Part shown: piece after piece, positions 1 through 6,265 of the stretch
How positions within the stretch are numbered: position 1 is the stretch's first letter
Layout: the number at the start of each line of letters is the position of its first letter
Assembly (NCBI GenBank): GCA_913020275.1
Contig: CAJWBV010000039.1
Coordinates: 1-7,164 of the forward strand
From: an uncultured Rhodobiaceae bacterium
Lineage (GTDB): Bacteria; Pseudomonadota; Alphaproteobacteria; RS24
Direction of reading: 5' to 3'
Length of the DNA: 7,164 bases
Notes under the pieces: model-generated
The model's input: only the letters and a program-made list of their open reading frames with translations
Databases searched by the model: none
What the model was told of the DNA's origin: nothing
Made by a program: the position numbers and the translations under genes

Positions 1-6
1 TTCTCT

Positions 7-12
7 TGTCAA
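7..12 (-). promoter_or_regulatory. Possible -35 box for the gene after lolD (cut by window edge)
   Basis: The minus strand reads TTGACA, a perfect sigma-70 -35 hexamer, about 45 bases after the lolD stop. A -10 box at normal spacing would lie outside the window, so this cannot be confirmed. It sits in a short dyad, CTTGT-TG-ACAAG (5-16). If real, it would give the downstream gene (usually dnaE in this neighbourhood) its own promoter. A single hexamer can occur by chance. Confidence 0.2.
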
Positions 13-56
13 CAAGCAAAGTATCGTCGAGCAAAAAGGCTGTTTTTTTTGGGGGA

Positions 57-728
57 TCAGTGAAGAATGCCGTCTTGCAAACGTACCACCCGATCGGCAC
101 GCTCGGCCAGCGTCGTGTCGTGGGTAGCAAGCAATACGGCGGCCTGCGCCTCGCGCGCCAAATCAAGCAACAATTCGGCAATGACGGCACCATTTGCACC
201 GTCCAAGCTGCCTGTCGGCTCATCGGCCAGAATTACATCCGGTTGCGCTACGAGTGCGCGCGCAATCGCTACACGCTGTTGTTCGCCGCCCGATAATTGC
301 GCAGGCAAATGTTCCAACCTGTCGGTTAGACCGAGTTTTGCCAGAATATCCCCGGCCGTTGCACGAGCCGCGTTACCGGCCTGCCCGCGCAAGCGCAATG
401 GCAACATAACATTTTCAAGCGCGCTGAACTCCGGCAGCAGATTATGAAACTGGTAGACAAACCCAATATGCTGTAACCGCCCGCGCGTGCGCAAGCCGTC
501 ATCATCGGTTGGCAGTACGCGGCCATTTACCAGAATTTCTCCTGAAGCCGGCTTTTCCAAAAGCCCCGCAATATGCAGCAAACATGATTTGCCGGAACCC
601 GACGGGCCCAAAAGGGCAACCGTTTCACCCGCAGCAATGGTAAGGTCGACACCGTTTAGAACTTCGAGACGCCGACCGGCCTGATCGAAGCTCTGATGAA
701 TGCCGCGCAGTGAAAATCGTTCACTCAT
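57..728 (-). CDS. lolD: Lipoprotein-releasing system ATP-binding protein LolD
   Basis: This 223-residue cytoplasmic ATPase powers lipoprotein release by the LolC/E permease. All ABC motifs are present: Walker A GPSGSGKS (41-48), Q-loop in YQFHNLLPEF (Q93), signature LSGGEQQRVAIARAL (145-159), Walker B VILADE with catalytic E170, a D-loop in GSLDGA and the switch histidine in LLATHD (H203). The QFHNLLPEFSALENV segment resembles LolD more than other small ABC ATPases. The frame stays open upstream to 827, but the ATG at 726-728 is preferred: it gives the normal LolD N-terminus, follows a GGAGG ribosome-binding sequence 9 bases upstream, and overlaps the lolC stop as ATGAGTGA. The extra upstream residues would merely be lolC read in another frame. 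The close coupling with lolC fits equimolar complex assembly. After the TGA stop there is no convincing terminator within the remaining 56 bases, so transcription may continue into the next gene. Confidence 0.96.
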   Translation of the reverse strand: MSERFSLRGIHQSFDQAGRRLEVLNGVDLTIAAGETVALLGPSGSGKSCLLHIAGLLEKPASGEILVNGRVLPTDDDGLRTRGRLQHIGFVYQFHNLLPEFSALENVMLPLRLRGQAGNAARATAGDILAKLGLTDRLEHLPAQLSGGEQQRVAIARALVAQPDVILADEPTGSLDGANGAVIAELLLDLAREAQAAVLLATHDTTLAERADRVVRLQDGILH

Positions 729-1974
729 AGCGCAAGGCCTCCACCGGATCGAGCGAGGCGGCACGCCACGCCGGATAAAGTGTTGAAAGAAACGACAGGG
801 TAAGCGCCATGGAAAGCACCTGCACAATGTCTGACATCACAAGACGCGCCGGCATGCGCTCAAGAAAATAAACTTCCGCCGGAAAAAGTTGCGCGCCGGT
901 AATCATCACCAGAAGCTGGCGGATCTCTTCAATATAGGCACAGAAAACAACGCCGAGGCCGAAACCGGCCAGCGACCCGATAACGCCAATGCTGGCACCG
1001 GTGATGAAAAACACCCGCAAGACCATACCCCGACTGGCCCCCATGGAGCGCAACACGGCAATATCGCGATGCTTGTCGCGCACCAGCATGACCAACCCCG
1101 ACACAATATTGAGCGCCGCCACCAGCAAAATCAGCGTCAGAATGAGGAACATGACATTGCGCTCAACCTCCAGCGCTCCGGCCAGCGTACGATTGGACTG
1201 TTTCCAGTCAACCAGCGAAACATCAAGTCCGGCGGTGTTCTGCAAATCCCCGCGATAGGCTTCCACCTTGTCGGGGTCGTCCAGTATCAGTTCAATGGCG
1301 CCCGATTGCGCGCTTTCACTGAAAAAACCCTGCGCCGTTTCAAGGCCGGAAAACATGATGTTCAAGTCATATTCAGACAGGCCAATGCTGAAAATGGCCG
1401 CAACGCGAAACTGCTTGATGCGCGGGGTGGTGCCAAATGGCGTAACTGTGCCGCGCGGCGCAATAAGCGTCACCGGATCACCGACACCAATGCCGTAACG
1501 CTCGGCCAGACGCAAACCAATGGCCACCCGCCCGCTTTGTGACAGATCGTCAAGCGCACCGGCGCGCACATTGCCGGCCAGCGCCGGCAGGCGCTTCAGT
1601 GCGTCGGTTGACATGCCGCGCAGGACAACGCCGCGCACCGCCTGTCCGGAAGACATCATTGCCTGGCCGTCCACCAGCGGTGTCGCCAGCACAACCGGCG
1701 GCAGTTTCTGCAAACGCGCCACGGTTGCGGCGCGGTCTTCAAATTGCCCGTTCCACGGCCGCGCAACGACATGGCCGCTGACGCCCAAAATACGGTCCAG
1801 AAGGTCGGCGCGAAATCCGTTCATCACGGCCATGACAACAATCAGCGTAGCCACACCCAGCATGATGCCGAGAAAAGAAATAATGGCGATGATGGAAATA
1901 AAACTCTCGCGGCGGCGCGCCCGCAAATAGCGCCCGGCCAACTGCCATTCCAACCTGTTAAACGCCCGCGTCAC
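721..1974 (-). CDS. lolC: Lipoprotein-releasing ABC transporter permease, LolC/LolE family
   Basis: This 417-residue inner-membrane permease belongs to the MacB/LolC/LolE fold and, with LolD, extracts mature lipoproteins from the inner membrane and hands them to the periplasmic carrier LolA. Helix 1 lies at about 25-52, starting after the family motif RYLRARRRESFISIIA. A periplasmic domain of about 220 residues follows. Helices 2-4 are at about 274-298, 317-350 and 384-402. The cytoplasmic stretch VRDKHRDIAVLRSMGAS (298-314) is the region that contacts the ATPase. The ending LYPAWRAASLDPVEALRYE (399-417) is typical of the family. Alphaproteobacteria often have one such permease that probably works as a homodimer, instead of separate LolC and LolE; only one gene is present here, so C versus E is not resolved. 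Start is GTG, 9 bases after proS, with a weak AGG upstream. Its 3' end overlaps lolD by 8 bases. Confidence 0.93.
   Translation of the reverse strand: MTRAFNRLEWQLAGRYLRARRRESFISIIAIISFLGIMLGVATLIVVMAVMNGFRADLLDRILGVSGHVVARPWNGQFEDRAATVARLQKLPPVVLATPLVDGQAMMSSGQAVRGVVLRGMSTDALKRLPALAGNVRAGALDDLSQSGRVAIGLRLAERYGIGVGDPVTLIAPRGTVTPFGTTPRIKQFRVAAIFSIGLSEYDLNIMFSGLETAQGFFSESAQSGAIELILDDPDKVEAYRGDLQNTAGLDVSLVDWKQSNRTLAGALEVERNVMFLILTLILLVAALNIVSGLVMLVRDKHRDIAVLRSMGASRGMVLRVFFITGASIGVIGSLAGFGLGVVFCAYIEEIRQLLVMITGAQLFPAEVYFLERMPARLVMSDIVQVLSMALTLSFLSTLYPAWRAASLDPVEALRYE
738..742 (-). promoter_or_regulatory. Ribosome-binding site that fixes the lolD start
   Basis: On the minus strand GGAGG lies 9 bases upstream of the ATG at 728, inside the last codons of lolC. 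It is the clearest Shine-Dalgarno sequence in the window and supports the short LolD over the 33-residue-longer reading. Ribosomes finishing lolC could also re-initiate here through the 8-base overlap. Confidence 0.75.
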
Positions 1975-1983
1975 CGATACGGC

Positions 1984-3309
1984 CTAATCGCTCGGCGGTT
2001 CGGCCAGCAAAGCGCAGGCGGCCTCGAAATCAAGTGTTTGTTTATCGCCATTTTTCCGGTTTTTGACTTCTATCTCGCCTGCAACCGCCCCGCGCGGCCC
2101 AATGACCGCCTGCCACGGCAAGCCAATCAGATCCATATCCGAAAACTTGGCACCGGCGCGTTCATCGCGATTATCATACAGCACATCGAGGCCTTTGTGT
2201 GTCAGCGTTTTGTAAAGGCGCTCGGATAATTCATCCGTCTGTGCGTCACCCGGTTTCAAATTGATAAGACCGATCTGGAACGGCGCAACCGCCCATGGCC
2301 AGACAATACCGTTCTCATCATGGCAGGCTTCGATAATGCCGCCGACGAGCCGCGAAACCCCGATACCGTAAGAGCCGCCATAGACGGCGACCTCCTTGCC
2401 ATCGGCACCGGTAACGCGGCACTGCATGGGCTCCGAATATTTCTGCCCGAAGTAGAAAATGTGTCCAACCTCAATGCCTCGCGCCGTCACCTGCTTGTCG
2501 GCAGGCACCTCGGCTTCGAAAATTTCCGGCTCATGCTTTTCATCAGTGCGCGCGTATAGAGATGTAAATGGCGCTATAACAGCGTCCAAATCGGCTGAAT
2601 AATCAGCTTCGGGCGCGGGTCGTTCCAGAAGGTCGGCATGGCAGAACACTTCCGACTCACCCGTATCGGCGAGAATAATAAACTCATGGCTCAAATCTCC
2701 ACCAATGGGTCCGGTATCAGCCGCCATAGGAAGCGCGCGAAGCCCAAGCCGCGCGAAGGTGCGCAGGTAAGCCACAAACATTTTTTGATACGCCACCCGC
2801 GCCGACGCCTCATCAATGTCGAAGCTATAGGCATCTTTCATCAAAAATTCGCGGCCGCGCATCACGCCAAAGCGCGGGCGAATCTCGTCACGGAATTTCC
2901 ACTGAATATGGTAGAGATTGCACGGCAATTGCTTGTAGCTACGCACATTGTCGCGGAATATTTGCGTGATTAATTCCTCATTGGTCGGCCCGTAAAGCAG
3001 GTCACGGTCGGCGCGATCGGTAATGCGCAACATTTCTTTGCCGTAATCTTCATAGCGACCCGATTCGCGCCAGATATCTGCCGGCTGCAAAGTCGGCATC
3101 AGCACTTCAACAGCACCGGCCAGATTTTGCTCTTCGCGCACAATCGCCTCAATTTTGCGCAAAACCCGCAATCCCAATGGCAGCCAGCTGTAAATACCAG
3201 CCGCGCTTTGGCGCACCATGCCCGCGCGCAACATCAGGCGGTGCGAAACAATCTGGGCTTCGGCAGGGTCTTCTTTAAGGGTCGGCAAAAAATAATCGGT
3301 AAGGCGCAT
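1984..3309 (-). CDS. proS: Prolyl-tRNA synthetase, short form without the insertion editing domain
   Basis: This class II aminoacyl-tRNA synthetase attaches proline to tRNA-Pro in the cytoplasm. It has 441 residues. Motif 1 lies around [17 protein letters not shown] (38-54). The loop GPTNEE (107-112) carries the Thr-x-Glu element seen in ProRS. Motif 2 spans [17 protein letters not shown] (139-155). Motif 3 is [16 protein letters not shown] (312-327) with R320. From about residue 345 the anticodon-binding domain follows. In E. coli ProRS (572 residues) an editing domain of roughly 180 residues sits between motifs 2 and 3; here that stretch is only about 50-60 residues long, so mischarged Ala-tRNA-Pro cannot be cleared in cis. 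Short ProRS of this type is known in alphaproteobacteria, where a free-standing ProXp-ala does the editing. Start is ATG at the expected [10 protein letters not shown] terminus, with a weak GGA upstream. The stop lies 9 bases before lolC. Confidence 0.97.
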   Translation of the reverse strand: MRLTDYFLPTLKEDPAEAQIVSHRLMLRAGMVRQSAAGIYSWLPLGLRVLRKIEAIVREEQNLAGAVEVLMPTLQPADIWRESGRYEDYGKEMLRITDRADRDLLYGPTNEELITQIFRDNVRSYKQLPCNLYHIQWKFRDEIRPRFGVMRGREFLMKDAYSFDIDEASARVAYQKMFVAYLRTFARLGLRALPMAADTGPIGGDLSHEFIILADTGESEVFCHADLLERPAPEADYSADLDAVIAPFTSLYARTDEKHEPEIFEAEVPADKQVTARGIEVGHIFYFGQKYSEPMQCRVTGADGKEVAVYGGSYGIGVSRLVGGIIEACHDENGIVWPWAVAPFQIGLINLKPGDAQTDELSERLYKTLTHKGLDVLYDNRDERAGAKFSDMDLIGLPWQAVIGPRGAVAGEIEVKNRKNGDKQTLDFEAACALLAEPPSD

Positions 3310-3358
3310 ATATTCAGTCCGCGTGCAGAACCATCGGAATTACGCTTGTCCCATGCGA

Positions 3359-3386
3359 TTGGAGAAGGGTCAAGAAAATGTAAAAT
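3359..3386 (+). promoter_or_regulatory. Possible sigma-70-type promoter for a plus-strand small RNA
   Basis: A TTGGAG box at 3359-3364 (four of six matches to TTGACA) and a TAAAAT box at 3381-3386 (five of six matches to TATAAT) are separated by 16 bases. A start would be expected near 3393, just before the structured segment that ends in the plus-strand terminator. The -35 box is weak and the spacing is one short of ideal, so this rests mainly on its position relative to the terminator. It faces away from proS. Confidence 0.4.
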
Positions 3387-3433
3387 CTTAATGACAGGGC
3401 TGTGGTTTTTTCCTAGTATTTTTCCCGTGGACA

Positions 3434-3450
3434 GAGAACTTCGAGTTCTC
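3434..3450. repeat. Perfect 7-bp inverted repeat in the proS upstream region
   Basis: GAGAACT and AGTTCTC flank a three-base TCG centre. As RNA this is a stable hairpin within the candidate small RNA; as DNA it is a dyad that could be a regulator binding site, about 125 bases upstream of proS. The sequence does not decide between the two, but its inclusion between promoter and terminator favours RNA. Confidence 0.6.
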
Positions 3451-3489
3451 GGGTTTTGGGAGGAGCCCTCCGTTTTTAACGGGAGACAC

Positions 3490-3521
3490 AAAGCGGAACC
3501 TTTTAGGTTCCGCTTTTTTTT
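3490..3521 (+). terminator. Strong intrinsic terminator on the plus strand, possibly weakly bidirectional
   Basis: The arms AAGCGGAACC (3491-3500) and GGTTCCGCTT (3506-3515) are perfectly complementary around a TTTTA loop; a T-A pair at the loop and an A-T pair at the base can extend the stem. Eight T residues (3514-3521) follow on the plus strand. On the minus strand the hairpin is followed only by TTTGTGT, so it would be a weaker stop for transcription coming from DUF1467. The orientation of the T-run is the main evidence that a plus-strand transcript exists here. Confidence 0.85.
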
Positions 3522-3533
3522 GGCCATTCAAAA

Positions 3534-3821
3534 TCAGCGACTGTCCAGCCCAAGGTCGGGCAGAAACGGCAAATCAAGTTGCGCCAACACGCCCGATGTC
3601 AAAAGCAGATAGACGAGGGCATAAAACACCGCCGACAAAAGCGTTGTAATCGCCAGCTTCCGATAAATCATTGGCCGCGCCGGAGCACCAGCTTCCGAGC
3701 CCGGCACAACGCGCCCGTCTTCGTGTTGTGACACCACGCCAAAGGGCAACACCATGAACAGGGTCAAAAACCAGATAATGCCATATATGGCGCAGCCGAA
3801 TAGAAAACCGATTTCATTCAT
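3534..3821 (-). CDS. DUF1467 family small inner-membrane protein, function unknown
   Basis: This 95-residue protein has two predicted membrane helices (about residues 5-29 and 55-79) joined by a polar loop, with a short C-terminal tail rich in acidic and proline residues. The junction LPFGVVSQHEDGRVVPGSEAGAPARP, spanning about residues 25-50, with the following RKLAITT, is the pattern I associate with DUF1467 proteins, which are found mostly in alphaproteobacteria beside rnj and proS. No catalytic residues are recognisable and no function can be assigned. Both the family match and its position between rnj and proS support a real gene. Start is ATG with a weak ribosome-binding site, 27 bases after the rnj stop. 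Its stop is 12 bases from the T-run of a plus-strand terminator, so a transcript arriving from birA-rnj-DUF1467 runs straight into that hairpin from the other side. Confidence 0.87.
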   Translation of the reverse strand: MNEIGFLFGCAIYGIIWFLTLFMVLPFGVVSQHEDGRVVPGSEAGAPARPMIYRKLAITTLLSAVFYALVYLLLTSGVLAQLDLPFLPDLGLDSR

Positions 3822-3848
3822 CGAATTAGCCTATTCACTAAATTCCGT

Positions 3849-5507
3849 TTACACATGCACAAAACTTACCACAACCATGGGCTTCTTGCCCCAGCGCTTA
3901 CCTAACTCGCGGCGGATGAACTGGCCAACTTCTTCCTCGGCGCGTGCCGGCGTCACCTTGCCACTGGACGGCAATGCGCGCTCGGCCGCATCCAACGCCC
4001 AGTTCACCAAATCCATATCGCCGTCATGTTCGGGAATGCCGCGCATTTGAACCTCAACGCGCCCGCATAAGCGATTTGCGCCATCAAGCGGTATGCTCAC
4101 AAACACCACACCATTATGCGACAGCTTGCGCCGCTCGCGCACGGCCAGCGCATCGCTTTGGGTAAAAATCTCACCATCCAGATAGAGCCGACCGCTAGGC
4201 ACTGTTTCCAGCACTTGCGCGGGACCCGGATAAAGCTGCACCATATCGCCATTGTGAACGCGCAGCGGCTCCGGCACACCCAGCTCAGCCGCAAGCGCTG
4301 CATGGGCGATCAGATGGCGATGCTCGCCGTGCACCGGCACTGCTGCACGCGGGCGCACCCAGCCATACATATCGACAAGCTCATCACGGTTTGGATGCCC
4401 TGATACATGAAGATCGTTATTGTAAGGTGTTATAATTTCGACATTTATTTTTGCCAGTTGATTTTGCAGTGCGAGAATTTCAGTCTCATTGCCGGGGATC
4501 ATTTTGGATGAGAACACGACGCGATCCCCGGCCTCCAGCACGAGATGGGGATGGTGGCCATGCGCCATGCGTCCCAGCGCGGCGCGATACTCGCCCTGAC
4601 TGCCCGTGCACAAAATAACGAGCTTGTCGGGCGGCAAATAGGCGGCGTCTTCTTCTTCCACCGGCGCAGGAAAATCTGCCAGATATCCGGTTGCCCGCGC
4701 GGCATTGTAAATCCGGTGCATGCCCCGACCGGCCAAGCAAATATGTCGCCCATTGTCGGCCGCCGCCTTTGCAATGCTCGACAGGCGGGCAATGTTGGAG
4801 GCAAATGTCGTGACCACAACCCGCCCCGTGCTTTCGGCAACCACTTTGTTCAGGGCGGTGGCGACATCGGCTTCAGAGCCCGAACGACCTTCTGACAATA
4901 CATTGGTGCTGTCGCATACAATCGCATCGACCCCCTCATCACCAAAGGCTTTCAGTCGCTCATGCTCGGTGACTTTGCCGATAACCGGATCGGGGTCGAT
5001 TTTCCAGTCGCCCGTGTGCAAAACGCGCGCGCCGCCACATCGCACAGCCAGTGCATTGGGCTCAGCAATCGAATGTGTCAGCCCGATATAGTCAATGTGG
5101 AACGGGCCCAGTTCTAGAGATTGCTGAGGGTCAACAATATGCAGTGGCACGGCTTCCAGAAGTCCCGCCTCTGCCAGCTTGCCGCGTACTAGTTCCGCCG
5201 TGAACGCCGTGGCATAGACCGGACATTTCAGGCGCGGCCACAAATGCGCGACTGCGCCAATATGGTCTTCATGGCCATGCGTCAGCAAAAGTGCATGCAA
5301 GCGGCCCTTCTCGGCCTCGATAAAGCCCGTATCCGCCGTAATCAGTTCAATCCCCGGCTCGGTGTGGCGGCCGAATGTTACCCCCAGATCGACCATAATC
5401 CAGTCGCGCCGATTGCCCGCCCCATAGCCATACAGGTTACAGTTCATGCCAATCTCGCCGGTGCCTCCCAGCGGAACAAAAACCAGATTATTTTCGTTTT
5501 GTGTCAT
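3849..5507 (-). CDS. rnj: Ribonuclease J (metallo-beta-lactamase/beta-CASP RNase)
   Basis: This 552-residue protein matches RNase J, a zinc-dependent enzyme with 5'-to-3' exonuclease and endonuclease activity on RNA. In alphaproteobacteria it has been linked to 5' maturation of ribosomal RNA and to mRNA turnover alongside RNase E. The N-terminal metallo-beta-lactamase domain opens with GGTGEIGMN (14-22) and has the metal-binding motif HGHEDH (77-82), then H145 in LTHS and D167 in HTGDW. The beta-CASP part shows CDSTN (198-202), TGSQGE (301-306), SGHPNRDE (369-376) and PVHGEH (391-396), so the catalytic residues appear intact. A smaller C-terminal domain follows after about residue 440 and ends near the VVVSFVHV terminus. 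Length is normal for the proteobacterial form. Start is ATG, with only a weak purine-rich stretch upstream. It sits 11 bases after birA and 27 bases before the DUF1467 gene, so it is probably cotranscribed with both. Confidence 0.95.
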   Translation of the reverse strand: MTQNENNLVFVPLGGTGEIGMNCNLYGYGAGNRRDWIMVDLGVTFGRHTEPGIELITADTGFIEAEKGRLHALLLTHGHEDHIGAVAHLWPRLKCPVYATAFTAELVRGKLAEAGLLEAVPLHIVDPQQSLELGPFHIDYIGLTHSIAEPNALAVRCGGARVLHTGDWKIDPDPVIGKVTEHERLKAFGDEGVDAIVCDSTNVLSEGRSGSEADVATALNKVVAESTGRVVVTTFASNIARLSSIAKAAADNGRHICLAGRGMHRIYNAARATGYLADFPAPVEEEDAAYLPPDKLVILCTGSQGEYRAALGRMAHGHHPHLVLEAGDRVVFSSKMIPGNETEILALQNQLAKINVEIITPYNNDLHVSGHPNRDELVDMYGWVRPRAAVPVHGEHRHLIAHAALAAELGVPEPLRVHNGDMVQLYPGPAQVLETVPSGRLYLDGEIFTQSDALAVRERRKLSHNGVVFVSIPLDGANRLCGRVEVQMRGIPEHDGDMDLVNWALDAAERALPSSGKVTPARAEEEVGQFIRRELGKRWGKKPMVVVSFVHV

Positions 5508-5518
5508 AGCTCAACCGA

Positions 5519-6265
5519 TTAGCGGAAAAATACATCGCCAGCACTAACAATATGGCGTTCACCGTCCTCGGAGCAAAGAATTAGCGCGCCCGTATCGTCA
5601 ATATCTTCAAAAATGCCGCTTAACTCACTCTTTTCCAAACGCACAATAATTTCACGACCCAGATTATGCGCCTGTTGACGCCACTTTGTAACGATGACAG
5701 AGAACCCAAAATCTTGCCATTGACGGTAATAGCGGTCAAAGGCCGAAGCCAAAACCTCCAGCACAGCCAAATTATCAGGCTGATGGCCGGTATGGGCGGC
5801 AATGCTAGTCGCCAAATAAGGTGTGTTGTCGGGAAAATGGGCAAGGTTCAGCCCCATGCCGACACACACCCAATCCAGATGTGCATCGGAGGCAGCGCCC
5901 GATTCGAGCAATATGCCGGAAATTTTAGCCCCGCCCACCAGGACGTCATTCGGCCATTTTATGGAAACCGCACCATCCAGGCCGATGAGTGAGGAAACCG
6001 TATCGGCCAGTGCAAGCCCGGCCACAAAACTCAATTGTCCGGCCTTCTCCGTCTCAATGCGCCCGGGCTGATAAACGGTGGTCATCAGATTTCCCTTCGG
6101 CGACTGCCACACCCGCCCGCGACGCCCCCGACCGGCGCTTTGGGCATCGGCCAAAATCCAATGCGGTTGAACCACCCCTTGAGCCGCCAGCCGTTTGGCT
6201 TCTTCATTGGTGCTGTCCAGGGTTTCAAAGTGGAGCAGCTGATAGGTATCGGGAAGTGTGATCAC
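5519..6265 (-). CDS. birA: Biotin--[acetyl-CoA-carboxylase] ligase, monofunctional (no HTH domain)
   Basis: This 248-residue enzyme activates biotin with ATP to biotinyl-AMP and transfers it to a lysine of biotin-dependent carboxylases in the cytoplasm. Visible motifs are the STNEEA segment (residues 18-23), the adenylate-binding loop GRGRRGR (45-51), KWPNDV (103-108), a conserved lysine in [11 protein letters not shown] (K114) and GMGLN (136-140). A small C-terminal domain with [14 protein letters not shown] follows. The chain begins directly in the catalytic domain, so it lacks the N-terminal winged helix with which E. coli BirA represses bio genes. It should therefore be a ligase only. The start is GTG, chosen because it overlaps the nuoN stop as GTGA and gives the usual N-terminus; no clear Shine-Dalgarno sequence is seen, in keeping with translation coupled to nuoN. 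The next gene, rnj, begins 11 bases after the TAA stop. Confidence 0.96.
   Translation of the reverse strand: MITLPDTYQLLHFETLDSTNEEAKRLAAQGVVQPHWILADAQSAGRGRRGRVWQSPKGNLMTTVYQPGRIETEKAGQLSFVAGLALADTVSSLIGLDGAVSIKWPNDVLVGGAKISGILLESGAASDAHLDWVCVGMGLNLAHFPDNTPYLATSIAAHTGHQPDNLAVLEVLASAFDRYYRQWQDFGFSVIVTKWRQQAHNLGREIIVRLEKSELSGIFEDIDDTGALILCSEDGERHIVSAGDVFFR

Larger units (their letters stand above)
3393..3521 (+). ncRNA. Candidate small RNA, about 130 nt, family not recognised
   Basis: This segment lies in the only sizeable intergenic gap and on the strand opposite to all genes. Its 3' end is a strong intrinsic terminator and its 5' end follows a plausible promoter, while no ORF would end before the terminator. 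Visible elements, in order: AGGGCT (3396-3401), which can pair with AGCCCT (3464-3469) to close a rod about 74 nt long; an inner hairpin GAGAACT/AGTTCTC with loop TCG (3434-3450), extended by CCC (3424-3426) and GGG (3451-3453) around a one-sided bulge; a small CCGTT/AACGG hairpin (3470-3482); and the terminator. A rod with an internal asymmetric loop recalls 6S RNA in outline, but it is much shorter than the usual 150-200 nt, and I see no SRP RNA, tmRNA or RNase P signature. The 5' end is approximate. A terminator-only or operator explanation remains possible. Confidence 0.5.

Noticed and set aside
35..56. Possible terminator after lolD (A-run, GGCTG and T-run)
   Set aside because: The arms are only A and T pairs around GGCTG, with no GC stem, and the long T-run is on the plus strand, the wrong side for lolD. 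It is better read as a homopolymer-rich spacer.
729..827. N-terminal extension of LolD by 33 residues
   Set aside because: These codons overlap lolC in a different frame, encode an atypical Cys/Arg/Pro-rich stretch, and a good ribosome-binding site marks the ATG at 728 instead.
889..1542. Long open frame of 217 codons on the plus strand
   Set aside because: It lies wholly antisense to lolC, whose protein has complete family motifs. Its product is dominated by H, N, Q and R with no recognisable domain, as expected of an antisense frame in GC-rich DNA.
3393..3470. 6S RNA (ssrS)
   Set aside because: The rod-like fold with an internal loop is suggestive, but it spans only about 75 nt, roughly half the usual length, and I could not match the conserved 6S bubble sequence. 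Left as an unassigned RNA.
3234..3527. Minus-strand frame of 97 codons across the intergenic gap
   Set aside because: Its start is in the terminator hairpin and its end overlaps proS in another frame. The sequence is basic and low in structure; no support as a gene.
3391..3612. Plus-strand frame starting at ATG 3391, inside the candidate small RNA
   Set aside because: It would read straight through the terminator stem and T-run and continue antisense into the DUF1467 gene. The ATG also lies slightly before the predicted transcript start, and the product has no known features.
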